Below, piece after piece: positions 35,530 through 46,800 of a DNA stretch of 64,000 bases. Each line of letters begins with the position of its first letter. Within the stretch, counting starts at the first letter, position 1. Made by a program: the position numbers and the translations under genes. The notes beneath the pieces were generated by a model. That model saw only the letters and a list, made by a program, of their open reading frames with translations, was not told where the DNA came from and did not search any database. The stretch is taken from the NCBI GenBank assembly GCA_031291675.1, contig JARLIO010000083.1:27539-91538 (forward strand), read 5' to 3'. The stretch comes from Azospirillaceae bacterium. GTDB lineage: Bacteria; Pseudomonadota; Alphaproteobacteria; Azospirillales; Azospirillaceae.

Positions 35530-37857
35530 TCAGATCATAATCGCATGGTCTTTGGCATAAGCCCGCAAATTCTCGCGAAAGCTATGCGACGGGGAATCGA
35601 TCATTCCCCGTAGATACCGCCGCAATCTGTCGACATCAAGGCTGCGCACCATAATCTTGACCGGCCCGACCGCGGGCGGTGACATCGACAGGCTGCGCAA
35701 GCCGATCCCGACCAGAACCATCGCTTCCAGCGGCCGCCCCGCCATCTCACCGCAGACGCTGAGCGGAACGCCTGCGGTCTCGCAGTGCTCGACCAGATGG
35801 CTCATCACACTCAGCATCGTCGGCGACAGCGGGTCATAGCGATCGGCCAGCCGCGGATTCCCGCGATCGGCGGCGAACAGGAACTGCATCAGATCGTTGG
35901 AGCCGATCGACAGGAAATGGACCCGTTGCACCAGTTGCGGCAGTTGCCACAACAGCGACGGGACCTCGACCATGACGCCAATCCGGATCCGTGTCGGTTG
36001 GGATTCCCCCCGGCGCTCCAGACGGTCCAGCTCGAGCATCATGATGGCGTGGGCGGCATCGAATTCGCTGACGTCGGCGACCATCGGGAACATGACCCGA
36101 AGTTCCTGGCCGGCCGCCGCCCGCAGCAGCGCCCGTAATTGCTGACGCAGCATGGCCGGACGATCGAGACCGATCCGAATCGCCCGCCAGCCCATCGCCG
36201 GGTTTTCTTCCTGCTGCGCCGTGAAATAGGGCAACATCTTGTCGCCACCGACATCGAGCGTGCGAAACACCACGGGCTTGCCATCGGCCTGTTCCAGGAC
36301 CTTGCGATACAGGGTCGTCTGGGTTTCGACATCGGGGTAGGTCGAGCGAACCATGAACGGGATTTCGGTGCGATACAATCCGATCCCGGCGGCACCGCTG
36401 TCATGGAGATGTGGTAGATCCATCAACAGGCCGCAATTGACATTGATCGCGATCTCGATCCCGTCACGGGAGACCGCGGGCTGGTCGCGCATCGCCGCAA
36501 CAACGCGCTGGCGCTGTGAACGCGCCAGGATGCTGAGGGCATAGGCGTCCTGGACGTCTTCCGCCGGCCGGACGAAAATCTGGGAATTGTCGCCGTCGAC
36601 GATCAGCGGGTCGAGGGATTCGATCCGGCTCAGGACGTCCTGGACCTGGCCGACGACCGGGATATCCAGCGCCCGGGCGACGATCGCGACGTGGCTGGCC
36701 GGGGATCCTTCTTCGAGGATCAGGCCGCGCAACCGCCGGCGGTCGTAATCCAGCAACTCGGCCGGGCCCATCGATCGGGCGACCAGGATGACGTCGTCGG
36801 GAAGCGTTCCCGTCTCGGCCTCCGATCTTTTCCCCGCCAGATGCTGCAACAGCCGATTGGTCAGGTCGTCGAGATCAAGCAGGCGCTCGCGGATGTAGGG
36901 GTCGGCGATCTGCGTCATCCGCGTCCGGGTCTCGTTCTGGACCCGTTGCACCGCCGCCTCGGCGGTCAATCCATTATTGATCGCCTCGCGCAGGCGCGCC
37001 AGCCAGCCGCGATCCGCGGCGAACATGCGATAGGTCTCCAGAATGTCGCGATGCTCCCCGCCGCCCGCGACCTCGGAGGCGCGCAGCAGGTCATCGATCG
37101 CCGAGTGCATCGCGATGACCGCGTCGTTGAGACGTTGCATCTCGCGATCCGGATCGTCGGCAACCATCTGGCGGATCGTCAATTGCGGCCGGTGCAGCAC
37201 GGCAAGCCCGGTCGCAAGCCCCCGATTGAGCGAAATCCCCGACAGGCGCGTCGGCAGCATGCCGATATCGGCGGTGGTCGCGATCTCGCCGGCACTGACC
37301 AGCTCACCGGCGGCAACCAGTTCGGCGACGACCATCGCCACGGTTTGCAGGGTTTCGACTTCCTCTTCGAGATACTCGCGCTTGGCGGTGTGCTGGATCA
37401 CCAGCACACCGCGGACGCGGCCGCCGCGCTGGATCGGTACGCCCATCAGCGACTGGAACGGATCCTCCCCGGTTTCCGGGCGGTAGGCGAAGTTGGGGTG
37501 GGTGCGGGCATTGGCCAGCGCGATCGAACGGGCATGCGCCGCGATATCGCCGACCAGACCCTCACCGACACGCAGCCGCGTCTGGTGGACGGCGCTCGGA
37601 TTGAGGCCAAAGGTCGCGAACAGCTCCAGGATATCGCCCGCCCGCATGACGTAGCAGGAGCAGACATCGGCGTTCATCTCGGCAGCAATCAAGGTGACGA
37701 TCTTCTCGAGCCGGATTTGGGCCGATCCCGACCCGGCCATCACGTCGCGCAAGCGCGACAACAGACGCCGCGCGGTCGTGCCGGGCTCTCTCGCCGGTTT
37801 CAGGGCCACCGTCACAACCCCCTCCCGCTGAGGTTCGTCGCCTGACGCCTCGTCCAT
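35530..37857 (-). CDS. ptsP: Nitrogen phosphotransferase enzyme I PtsP (EI-Ntr)
   Basis: PtsP phosphorylates NPr from PEP in the regulatory nitrogen PTS. The 775-residue protein has an N-terminal GAF domain (about 30-175; NADVCSCYVMRAGDILELFA), the EI helical and phosphohistidine domains with the active His in EEGSPASHVAIVARALDIP, and a C-terminal PEP-binding barrel. The barrel shows GIGLYRTEIPFM, FRTLDVGGDKMLPYF, SIGSNDLMQFLFAADRGN and the Cys of SVCGEMAGRP. It starts 3 bases after the nitronate monooxygenase stop, in an operon headed by lysC. Confidence 0.97.
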   Translation of the reverse strand: MDEASGDEPQREGVVTVALKPAREPGTTARRLLSRLRDVMAGSGSAQIRLEKIVTLIAAEMNADVCSCYVMRAGDILELFATFGLNPSAVHQTRLRVGEGLVGDIAAHARSIALANARTHPNFAYRPETGEDPFQSLMGVPIQRGGRVRGVLVIQHTAKREYLEEEVETLQTVAMVVAELVAAGELVSAGEIATTADIGMLPTRLSGISLNRGLATGLAVLHRPQLTIRQMVADDPDREMQRLNDAVIAMHSAIDDLLRASEVAGGGEHRDILETYRMFAADRGWLARLREAINNGLTAEAAVQRVQNETRTRMTQIADPYIRERLLDLDDLTNRLLQHLAGKRSEAETGTLPDDVILVARSMGPAELLDYDRRRLRGLILEEGSPASHVAIVARALDIPVVGQVQDVLSRIESLDPLIVDGDNSQIFVRPAEDVQDAYALSILARSQRQRVVAAMRDQPAVSRDGIEIAINVNCGLLMDLPHLHDSGAAGIGLYRTEIPFMVRSTYPDVETQTTLYRKVLEQADGKPVVFRTLDVGGDKMLPYFTAQQEENPAMGWRAIRIGLDRPAMLRQQLRALLRAAAGQELRVMFPMVADVSEFDAAHAIMMLELDRLERRGESQPTRIRIGVMVEVPSLLWQLPQLVQRVHFLSIGSNDLMQFLFAADRGNPRLADRYDPLSPTMLSVMSHLVEHCETAGVPLSVCGEMAGRPLEAMVLVGIGLRSLSMSPPAVGPVKIMVRSLDVDRLRRYLRGMIDSPSHSFRENLRAYAKDHAIMI

Positions 37858-37860
37858 TGT

Positions 37861-38901
37861 CTACTCTGCCGCCCTCAATATTTCGCGGTCTGACAGGGCC
37901 GCCATGGCCTGTTCGATCAACTCGCCCAGGATCTCCCAGGTCGGTTGCTCCCGCGTGACCATGCCGACACTTTGACCGGCCATCAGCGAGCCGCTTTCGA
38001 TGTCGCCGTCGATCACCGCCCGTCGCAGTGCACCGGCCCAAAAATGCTCGATTTCAAGCTGGGCTTCCTTCTGTGTCAGTTCGCCCCGGTCGAACCGTTC
38101 GATCACGGAACGCTGGGTCTCCAGAAATCGCCGTGTCCCCTCGTTGGCGAGGGCGCGGACCGGGACCACCGGCAACCGGGGATCGAGTTGAACCGAGGTC
38201 ACGGCATCCCGTGCCGACGCCTTGATGAAGGCCTGCTTGAAACGGGGATGCGCGATCGATTCCATGGCACAAACAAAGCGCGTGCCCAGTTGGACCCCGG
38301 ATGCTCCCATTTCCAGATAGCTCAGGATCGCTTCGCCGCGGCCGATGCCGCCGGCGACGAACACCGGAACGTCGGTGAGGTTGGGCAGGATCTCCTGTGC
38401 CAGAACCGAGGTCGAAACCGGGCCGATATGACCACCGGCCTCGCTGCCTTCGATGATCAGGCCGTCGACGCCGAGGCGAACCAGACGCCGCGCGATCACG
38501 AGCGCCGGCGCGAAAGCCAGCACCCGGGTTCCGCCGGCCTTGACCCGCTTGATCGTCGCCTCTTTGGGCAGACCGCCGGCGATCACGACATGGCCGATCC
38601 GATGATCATGGCAGACATCGATCAGGGCATCGAGATCGGGGTGCAGCGCGATCACGTTGACGCCGAAGGGCCGGTCGGTCATCGCCGCCGTGGCTGCGAT
38701 CTCGCGCGACAGCAGATCGGGCGACATCGCGCCACAGGCCAGGACCCCGAAGCCACCACCGTTCGAGATCGCCGCGACGAGATTGCGCTCTGATACCCAG
38801 GACATCGCGCCGCCCAGGATCGCCACTTCGCTGCCCAACAATGTGCAGCCACGCCGCCAAAGCTGATCGAGACGTCTGCGTGTACCGTTCACCGCGGTCA
38901 T
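37861..38901 (-). CDS. Nitronate monooxygenase (2-nitropropane dioxygenase-like)
   Basis: The 346-residue FMN-dependent TIM-barrel protein should oxidise alkyl nitronates or related compounds. Family stretches are GSEVAILGGAMSWVSERNLV and NGGGFGVLACGAM near the N-terminus, GVNVIALHPDLDALI, SEAGGHIGPVSTSVLAQE with the conserved His, and VFVAGGIGRGEAILSYLEMG. It lies 12 bases after lysC and 3 bases before ptsP, so it is part of the same transcript, although lysC and ptsP are usually direct neighbours in alphaproteobacteria. Confidence 0.9.
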   Translation of the reverse strand: MTAVNGTRRRLDQLWRRGCTLLGSEVAILGGAMSWVSERNLVAAISNGGGFGVLACGAMSPDLLSREIAATAAMTDRPFGVNVIALHPDLDALIDVCHDHRIGHVVIAGGLPKEATIKRVKAGGTRVLAFAPALVIARRLVRLGVDGLIIEGSEAGGHIGPVSTSVLAQEILPNLTDVPVFVAGGIGRGEAILSYLEMGASGVQLGTRFVCAMESIAHPRFKQAFIKASARDAVTSVQLDPRLPVVPVRALANEGTRRFLETQRSVIERFDRGELTQKEAQLEIEHFWAGALRRAVIDGDIESGSLMAGQSVGMVTREQPTWEILGELIEQAMAALSDREILRAAE

Positions 38902-38913
38902 GCCGCTATCCTC

Positions 38914-40149
38914 TCAGGCCCGATCCAGGCCATACGCGGTATGCAGCGCCCGAAGCGCCAGTTCAGTGTATTCTTCGGCGATCAGGACGCTCACCTTGAT
39001 TTCGGAGGTGGTGATGACCTGGATGTTAATGCCCTTCTCCGCCAGCGTGCGGAACATGCGCTGGGCGACGCCGGTGTGGCTGCGCATGCCGACGCCGATC
39101 ACGGAAACCTTGACGACATTGGCGTCGGTGCGGATCGAGCGATAGTCCAGCAGGGCCCGCGCCTGTTCCAGGACCTGGCGGGTCCGCTCCAATTCCGTCT
39201 TGGCGACGGTAAAGGTCATGTCCGTCAGGCTGCCATTTTCGGAGATGTTCTGCACGATCATGTCGACATTGATCGATGCCTCGGCCAGGGGGCCGAAAAT
39301 CGCCGCGGCGACGCCGGGCCGGTCGGCGACACCCAGCAGCGTAATCTTCGCTTCGTCGCGGCTATAGGCGATACCGCTGACCACTTCCTGTTCCATGATC
39401 TCTTCCTCGTCGACAACCAGCGTCCCCGGGATTTCGCTGCCCCGGGCTTCGGCGAAACTCGACAGCACCTGGACGCGGACGCGATGATTCATCGCCATCT
39501 CCACCGACCGGGTCTGAAGGACTTTGGCACCCTGCGACGCCATTTCGAGCATTTCCTCGTAGGTAATGCGCGACAGCTTGCGGGCCTTGGTGACGATCCG
39601 CGGATCGGTCGTATAGACGCCGTCAACATCGGTATAGATATCGCATCGCTCGGCATTCAGGGCCGCGGCCAGGGCGACCGCCGAGGTGTCCGATCCACCC
39701 CGGCCGAGCGTGGTGATCCGCCCGTCGGTTCCCAAGCCCTGGAAACCGGCCACGACCGCGACCTCGCCGCGAGCCAGCCGGGTTTCGATCTCCGTGGTGT
39801 CGACACCGAGGATGCGTGCCTTGGCGTGGACATCGTCGGTCCGCATCGGCAACTGCCAGCCCTGCCAGGACCGGGCCGGAATGCCGAGTTCCTGCAAGGC
39901 GATGGCCAGCAGGCCGGAGGTCACCTGTTCGCCGGATGCGACCACCGCATCATATTCCCGGGCGTCGTAAAGGCCGCTGATCTGGCGACAATAGGCAACC
40001 AACTGGTTGGTGACACCGGACATTGCCGACACCACGACGGCAACCTGGTGCCCCGCCTTGACCTCGGCCTCAACCTTGCGCGCCACATTCTTGATGCGGT
40101 CGATATCGCCGACCGAGGTGCCGCCAAATTTCTGGACGATCCTCGCCAT
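38914..40149 (-). CDS. lysC: Aspartate kinase LysC
   Basis: LysC phosphorylates aspartate, the first step to lysine, threonine, methionine and diaminopimelate. The 411-residue protein starts MARIVQKFGGTSVGD, has the kinase elements VVVSAMSGVTNQL and GFQGLGTDGRITTLGRGGSD and the YTDVDGVYTTDPRIV stretch. It ends with two ACT regulatory domains (ITLLGVADRPGVAAAIF, VSVIGVGMRSHTGVA). The ATG at 40149 has GGGAG upstream; in-frame sequence further upstream lacks family similarity. It diverges from ubiG. Confidence 0.97.
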   Translation of the reverse strand: MARIVQKFGGTSVGDIDRIKNVARKVEAEVKAGHQVAVVVSAMSGVTNQLVAYCRQISGLYDAREYDAVVASGEQVTSGLLAIALQELGIPARSWQGWQLPMRTDDVHAKARILGVDTTEIETRLARGEVAVVAGFQGLGTDGRITTLGRGGSDTSAVALAAALNAERCDIYTDVDGVYTTDPRIVTKARKLSRITYEEMLEMASQGAKVLQTRSVEMAMNHRVRVQVLSSFAEARGSEIPGTLVVDEEEIMEQEVVSGIAYSRDEAKITLLGVADRPGVAAAIFGPLAEASINVDMIVQNISENGSLTDMTFTVAKTELERTRQVLEQARALLDYRSIRTDANVVKVSVIGVGMRSHTGVAQRMFRTLAEKGINIQVITTSEIKVSVLIAEEYTELALRALHTAYGLDRA

Positions 40150-40483
40150 ACCGCTCCCGTCCCACTCTGCAAAAAAATTACTCTTGGCCGACAATACTGG
40201 CGGGGCTGGATTGCCCCGCGGCGTCGTCGCCCGGATCGATGCGTCCTGCGACACCGGCAAGGCGACAGCGCGGCGGCACCGGTTCAAACCAAGGGATTGG
40301 AACCAAGCGGGCCTGCCCCGACAGGGACCATGGCGCTGCACCATTTCCGGGGCAGGACGGGCTATCCATACCCTGTCGAGAAAGTGTAAGCAAGGATGGC
40401 CCCGTCGCCCCGGAGCCGACTTTCCGTCCATCGCGGGAGTGAACCGGGCGGCGGGGGATCGCGCATCCCCGCAGGAGCCTGGC
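40150..40483. other. Intergenic region between divergent lysC and ubiG
   Basis: The 334 bases have no supported gene and must carry both promoters. Two structures are visible. One is an inverted repeat CCTGCCCCG/CGGGGCAGG (40312-40320, 40348-40356). The other is a hairpin GGGGAT-CGCGC-ATCCCC (40454-40470) that ends three bases before the ubiG Shine-Dalgarno and could affect its translation. Confidence 0.5.
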
Positions 40484-41284
40484 ATGATGAACGCCAACCG
40501 CCCCAGCCTGAATCCCCGGCTGTTCCCCCGTCCGCCATCGATAGAGAGCGGCACGACCGTCGATCCCGACGAAATTGCCCGCTTCACGGCGCTTGCCGCC
40601 GAATGGTGGGATCCGAACGGCAAATGCCGCCCGTTGCACCGGCTGAATCCGGTGCGGCTGCGCTATATCCGCGACCATTTGACTCGTCACTTTCCGGGGA
40701 TCGGAACCGAAACGCGGCCGCTGGCGGGATTGCGCCTGATCGATGTCGGTTGTGGCGGCGGTCTGATCGCCGAACCGTTGGCCCGCATGGGGGCGACCGT
40801 GGTCGGGATCGACGCGGCCGCGGCCAATGTCCGAGTCGCGGCACAGCATGCCGCCGATGCCGGGGTAGCCATCGATTATCGCTGCACCACGGCCGAAGCT
40901 GTCGCTGCGAGCGATGAACGCTTCGATGTGGTCGTCGCGTTAGAAATTGTCGAGCACGTTGCCGACCTGCCGTTGTTCCTCACCGCCCTTGCCACGATGA
41001 CGAAACCCGAGGGCATGATCATTCTTGCGACCGTCAATCGCACCGCAAAATCGTTCGCGCTGGCGATCGTCGGGGCCGAATATCTGCTGCGCTGGCTGCC
41101 CCGCGGGACCCATGAATGGCGGCGCTTTCGGCGTCCGTCGGAACTGGCGGGGCTGTTGCGTCGCCATGGTTTCGCCGTCGGTGACGTCACCGGGGTCGGC
41201 TACAATCCGCTGCGCGACGAATTCCGCCTCACCGATCGTGATCTTGATGTCAACTATCTGCTGACCGCGCGGCGCGGTCCCTGA
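40484..41284 (+). CDS. ubiG: Ubiquinone biosynthesis O-methyltransferase UbiG
   Basis: UbiG carries out both O-methylations of the ubiquinone head group. The 266-residue protein has the family start DEIARFTALAAEWWDPNGKC and PLHRLNPVRLRYI, the SAM loop LIDVGCGGGLIAEPLARMGA, and the FDVVVALEIVEHVAD motif. It ends with the DVNYLLTARR stretch. The ATG at 40484 follows GGAG by six bases. The ubiG-lysC divergent pair is common in alphaproteobacteria. Confidence 0.97.
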   Translation: MMNANRPSLNPRLFPRPPSIESGTTVDPDEIARFTALAAEWWDPNGKCRPLHRLNPVRLRYIRDHLTRHFPGIGTETRPLAGLRLIDVGCGGGLIAEPLARMGATVVGIDAAAANVRVAAQHAADAGVAIDYRCTTAEAVAASDERFDVVVALEIVEHVADLPLFLTALATMTKPEGMIILATVNRTAKSFALAIVGAEYLLRWLPRGTHEWRRFRRPSELAGLLRRHGFAVGDVTGVGYNPLRDEFRLTDRDLDVNYLLTARRGP

Positions 41285-41317
41285 TCACCGCGGCGTGCGG
41301 GTCGGGCCGCAGCCGCT

Positions 41318-43885
41318 TCATCGTTCCGGGTCGGGCATGGGGATCGGTGTCGGCACGAATGACCTCAGAAAGTGCGTAATTTCCGCGACCGGGAGGGGGC
41401 GGCTGACCAGATAGCCCTGGATCACGTCGCAGTGCCACGCCCGAAGATCGCGCGCCTGTTCGATGGCTTCGACACCTTCAGCGATGATTTCGAGCCCGAG
41501 GCTGTGGCCCAGCGCGATCACGGCCCTGACGATTGAGGCATTGCCGCGATTGGTCATCATGTCGCGGATGAAAGAGATATCAATCTTCAGCTTGTGAACC
41601 GCCAGTTGCTGCAGATAGGCCAGTGACGAGTAGCCGGTGCCAAAATCGTCCATCGACAGGCGCACGCCGAGTGCTTTGAGGTCGGCCAGGGTTTGCAGCG
41701 AGCGCTCATGATCTGTTACCAACTGGGTCTCGGTGATCTCCAGTTCGAGTCGGTCCGCCGCGATCCCGGTTTCCTCGATCGCGGCCTGGACAGAGCAGGC
41801 CAGGGCGCCGCGGCGCAGTTGAACCGTTGAGATGTTCACCGCGGTCTGACGCGGTGCCAGTCCGGCGTCGCACCAGGCTTTGATCTGGCGGCAGGCGGTG
41901 CGCAGAACCCAGTCGCCGAGACGCACGATCAGGCCGGTTTCCTCGGCCAGGGGGATGAAGGCGCCGGGCAGGATGATCCCGCGTTGCGGATGCTGCCAGC
42001 GCACCAGCGCTTCGAGGCCGACGATCTGACCTGTGACCAAATCGACCTGAGGTTGATAATACAAGCGGAGCTCGTCGTGATCGAGCGCGTGATGCAATTC
42101 GCGGTCGAGCTTCAGGCGATCGCGTGACCGCGTGGTCATCTCGGGGGAAAAGAAGCGCAGGATGCCGCGTCCTTGCACCTTGGCCTGATCGAGGGCCGCG
42201 TCGGCATTGCTTTGCAGGGTTTCGGCGGTTCGCCCGTCCGTGGGGTACAGGGCCAGACCGATACTGACGCCGACATAGACGTTGGTCCCGTCGAGGATGA
42301 ACGGTTCGGCCATGGCATCGATGATCCGCTGGGCGACCAGGTCGATTCCGGGCAGGCCGGGGTCGCGTTCAACGATGATATTGAACTCATCGCCGCCGAT
42401 GCGCGCGACCGCGTCGACGTCGGGCAGCAGCGCCTGCAGCCTTTTGCCCGCCTCGATCAGCAGGCGATCGCCGACGCTATGGCCGAGGCTCTCATTGACA
42501 GTCTTGAACTGATCGAGATCAAGGAACAGCAGGGCGAATTCCTTGTGCCCGTGCTCAGCCTGCTGGATCGCGTGGTTCAGCAGCTCGGCGAACAGCGTGC
42601 GGTTGGGCAGACCGGTCAACGGGTCGCGATGGGCAAAGAAATCAAGTTTCTGCTCGACATGGCGACGGTCGGTGATGTCCCGGTTCGATCCGCGGCGCCC
42701 CAGGAACTGGCTGGCGCGGTCGAAGACGGGTTTGCTGACATGTTCGATCCAGCGTTCGTCGCCACCGCGCGTCCGGATTCGGAAGGTCAGGGGGCTGGCG
42801 TTGAGCCGTTGCGGGTCCAGGTTGTCCTTTCGCCAGGCATCAATGTCGTCAGCATGAATCATCTTCGCCATCAAGCTCTTGTCTTCCAGGAATTCCTGGG
42901 GAGCATATCCGGAGACATCAAAACAGGCGGGAGAGACGTAAAGAAACGTGCCATCGGGTGCCAACCAATATTCCCAATTCGGCGAGTAATCGGCAAGAAC
43001 CCGGTATTTCTGCTCGCTCTTTTCGAGAAGTATGGTGCGATCCCGGACCATGTTCGTAAGTGATCGTTGCAGATGAGACAGTTCCAAATGGGTTCGTACC
43101 CGGGCGTGAACCTCATCGACATCGAAGGGTTTGGTAATATAGTCGGCCGCACCGGCGCGAAATCCTTTGACCTTTTCCTCGGATTGATCGACGACACTGA
43201 CGAAGATCACAGGGGTGTGGCTTCCCACCGGTGTGGCCTTGATCCGTCGGCAGACTTCGTAACCGTCCATTTCCGGCATCACGATATCGAGCAGTACGAG
43301 GTCCGGGGGGGCAGGGCCTTCAATGATCCGGAGCGCCGCAGCCCCGGTATTGGCGACCAGAATGCGGTAGTCATCCTTCAACTGTTCGAGTAGTCCGTGA
43401 ATGTTCTCCGGAAGGTCGTCGACGACGAGCAGCGTCGCCCGCCGCGGTGACGTCATCGGCCCGGCGGCGTCGTCGGCGATCTGGTCGCGACGGTGGCGGC
43501 GCAACTCAAGCTGGGTGCGCACGCGCAGGCGCAGCAGATCCGGATCGATCGGCTTGGTGACGGTGTCGGCGGCGCCCAGTTCGACGCCATGGGCACTGTC
43601 GCCAAATCCCACCAATCCGGTTACCAGGATGACCGGGATATCGGTGGTGGCCGGATCGGCTTTGAGGTGGGCCAGGACCGCATAACCGTCCATGCCGGGC
43701 ATCTGGACGTCGAGCAGGATCAGATCCGGGCGCGGATGGCGCTGGACCCGTTCCAGGGCCTTGCCGCCTGTCGTTGCCGCGATGATCGCGTACTCGTCCC
43801 GCAGGATGTTCATCAGCGTGTGCAGATTCTCGTGAACATCATCAACGATGAGGACGAGGGCGCGGAGGTCGGTGATTTTTGTCAT
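41318..43885 (-). CDS. Dual-receiver PAS-GGDEF-EAL cyclic-di-GMP signalling protein
   Basis: The 855-residue soluble protein has two receiver domains (about 8-125 with [14 protein letters not shown], and 150-270 with [14 protein letters not shown]). A PAS domain (about 285-415, [20 protein letters not shown]), an intact GGDEF domain ([10 protein letters not shown]) and an intact EAL domain ([30 protein letters not shown]) follow. Both synthesis and hydrolysis of c-di-GMP are therefore possible. Its ATG overlaps the stop of the hybrid kinase by 4 bases, so the kinase is the probable phosphodonor for its receivers. Confidence 0.93.
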   Translation of the reverse strand: MTKITDLRALVLIVDDVHENLHTLMNILRDEYAIIAATTGGKALERVQRHPRPDLILLDVQMPGMDGYAVLAHLKADPATTDIPVILVTGLVGFGDSAHGVELGAADTVTKPIDPDLLRLRVRTQLELRRHRRDQIADDAAGPMTSPRRATLLVVDDLPENIHGLLEQLKDDYRILVANTGAAALRIIEGPAPPDLVLLDIVMPEMDGYEVCRRIKATPVGSHTPVIFVSVVDQSEEKVKGFRAGAADYITKPFDVDEVHARVRTHLELSHLQRSLTNMVRDRTILLEKSEQKYRVLADYSPNWEYWLAPDGTFLYVSPACFDVSGYAPQEFLEDKSLMAKMIHADDIDAWRKDNLDPQRLNASPLTFRIRTRGGDERWIEHVSKPVFDRASQFLGRRGSNRDITDRRHVEQKLDFFAHRDPLTGLPNRTLFAELLNHAIQQAEHGHKEFALLFLDLDQFKTVNESLGHSVGDRLLIEAGKRLQALLPDVDAVARIGGDEFNIIVERDPGLPGIDLVAQRIIDAMAEPFILDGTNVYVGVSIGLALYPTDGRTAETLQSNADAALDQAKVQGRGILRFFSPEMTTRSRDRLKLDRELHHALDHDELRLYYQPQVDLVTGQIVGLEALVRWQHPQRGIILPGAFIPLAEETGLIVRLGDWVLRTACRQIKAWCDAGLAPRQTAVNISTVQLRRGALACSVQAAIEETGIAADRLELEITETQLVTDHERSLQTLADLKALGVRLSMDDFGTGYSSLAYLQQLAVHKLKIDISFIRDMMTNRGNASIVRAVIALGHSLGLEIIAEGVEAIEQARDLRAWHCDVIQGYLVSRPLPVAEITHFLRSFVPTPIPMPDPER

Positions 43886-46800
43886 GGTCCGACCGTGTCG
43901 CCGGAGGCGCCGGGGATTTCGTCCCGACCCAGATGTTCCTGCAGGGTCCGGAGCCGTGCCACCGCGTCATCAAGAGCGAAGACATCGATCTCTGCCGCCA
44001 GCGCGGTGATCTCGCTTTCCAGGACGGTGCCGTCGACGCCCGCCCGCAGCGTGGCGAGCATCGGCTCTGCGGCGCCAAGGTCGGACTCGAGGGCCTGGGC
44101 CAGGCGTTCCAGTTGTTCGTGCAGCGCCGCTTTGTCGAGGAGCACCGAGGCCGGCGGCTGCACCGGCGTGGTGTTGTCGGAAAGGCTGTCGATGTCACGG
44201 ATCAGCGCGTCAAAGTGGTTCCGCGCATCCGCGAAGACGGTGTCGGCCGGCACAACCTGTTGCTTCAAACCGGCCTCGATCGTCGCCAGGGCGTCGTGGA
44301 GCGCGACTGCTCCGATATTCCCGGTTACGCCCCTCAAGGCATGACAATAGGCTGCGGCATCCGCGAAGTCAGCTTCGGCGATGTGCCGTTCCAATTCGCC
44401 GAGCGCACCGGCGAAATGCTCGCGAAAGCGGCACAACTGCCGACGATAGGCCTCGGGATTGCCGCCGATGCGACGCAACCCCGCCGCCGCGTCGATGCTC
44501 GCCAACGCCAGCAGGTCAGGCGGGCCAATCGCGCTGTCCCCGGGCCGCGGCGTCACCGGGCCATCCATCTGCGCCGGCGCCGGCGCAAACCATTTGACCA
44601 GAACGGCCATCAGTTGATCCGGCTCGATCGGTTTCGTGACATGATCGTTCATGCCGGCTGTCGTGCTCTTCTCGGCGTCCTGGACCATGGCCAGCGCGGT
44701 CATGGCGATGATCGGCACCGTTGCAAATCGCTCGCCCCCCGACGCCGAGGCCAGCGCCCGGATGCGCTGCGTGGCTTCCAGACCGTCCATGATCGGCATT
44801 TGAATGTCCATCAGCACGGCGTCGTAGTTCCGGCGTTGGACTTTGGCGACGGCCTCCACACCGTTCTCGGCCGCGTCGACCGTGATGCCGACGCTGCGCA
44901 GAAGCTCGGTCGCGAACTCGCGATTGATGTCGTGGTCTTCAACCAAGAGCACTGTCCTTCCGGTGAAATCGCCGGTGCCGACCGCCACCACTGCCGATTG
45001 AGCGGGCCCTTCGCCGCCCTTGTCAAGAAGCCGGCCGCGACCGAGGACAGACAGGGTTGTGTCGAGCAATGTCGAGGGTGACACCGGTTTGACGAGGAAG
45101 CCGTTGATGCCGGCCTGCTCCGCCTGGCGGATCACCTCTTCGCGGCCATAGGCGGTGACCAGCACGATCTTCGGTTTGGGTGTGATCGCGGCGGTCCCGG
45201 TGATCCGCCGGGCGGTTTCGTCACCATTCATCCCGGGCATGCGCCAGTCCATCAACACCAGATCGACGGTCGCGGTTGTCAGGCAGGCCAGGGCGGCCGG
45301 GCCGTTCGCCGCGACCACGACATCCATTTGGAAGAACCGCAGCATTTCGGCCAGGATTTCCCGTGAGACCGCATTGTCGTCGACGACCAGAGCGCGAACC
45401 CCGCGCAACAAGGGGCCGGCCTGCTTCGCCAAGGTGTTTCGCTGCGCCTCGCCTTGCCGGGGGATCTTGAAGGTTGCCGTGAAACAGATCGTTGTGCCGT
45501 TGCCCGGTGCGGAACTCTCGATCCAGATCCGGCCCCCCATCAACGCGACCAGGTTCTCGCTAATGGCCAGTCCCAGCCCGGTGCCCCCGAAGCGGCGCGT
45601 GGTCGACGGGTCGGCCTGGGTGAATTTTTCGAACAAGTGGGCCTGGGCGTCCGCCGCGATGCCGATCCCGGAATCGCGGACGCTGACCTGCATGGTGAAT
45701 TCGCTTGCGGTCATCGTGATTGCGCGGAAGGCGAGTTCAATCTCACCTTGTTCGGTAAATTTCACGGCATTGCCGCAAAGATTGAGCAGCACCTGGCTCA
45801 GGCGCGCCGGGTCGCCGATCAGGACCCGGGGTATCGAGATGTCGTGACGGATCAAAAACTCGATACCCTTTTGCTCCGCCTGATAACCGATGACATCGGC
45901 AAGCTGTTCGGTGATGGTATCAAGGCCGAACTCGACCGATTCGATTTCCATCCGGCCCGATTCGATCTTCGAAAAATCGAGAATGCTGTTGATGATGCCC
46001 AGCAGCGAGCGGGCGGCATCCTGCGCCTTGACCAGGTGATTCTTCACGGTCGCGGATGGTTGCGCCTTGAGCGCGAGATAGAGCATTCCGAGAACGGCGT
46101 TCATCGGCGTTCTGATTTCATGGCTCATATTGGCGAGAAACTGGCTCTTGGCGCGACTGGCGGCCACCGCCAATTCCTTGGCGTCTTGCAACTCTCGCGT
46201 TCGGGTGGCGACGGTTCCCTCGAGATTCCTGTTCAAATCGGCGATCTGGTGCAGGTAGAAAAAGAGTTGTTCCTGGTTTTCATTGAAGGTATCGATCAGA
46301 TCGCCCAATTCATCCCGATAGGGATATTGAATTTTCTCTGCCTGTCGATCGGCTGACTTGAGGCGCCAGCTCGCAAGTGTCATGGCAACAGTGGTTACGC
46401 TGTTGGACAGTCGATATCGGATCGTCCAGGAAAAAATTATCCACAGTCCTGTCGTGATGGCGATCGAATCGAGGAGGACGATCAGAAAGCTATATTTGCT
46501 TCGATCCCAGGCGACATCGTAGCTTGAATACATCTTCAACTGGCCGATCCGGATCTGCTCGCCGAGGGGAGACTGGTGGAAGAGCGGCAGGACCGTCTGT
46601 TTGAAATGGCTCAGTAAACCGGTGCCGACCTCGCCCGGCGTGGCCGGGATGTCGCCGTCCCTGATCAGAATTTGGTGCAGATCGGTCTCGATCTGGATCC
46701 CCGTGACGATCGCGTTCTGCCGGATTCCCTGCGCCATGGCGGCGAGTTGCCGTGTGTTGAGGTCCCAGACGACAGACGCGATTCCGGGTTGGACGGTTTG

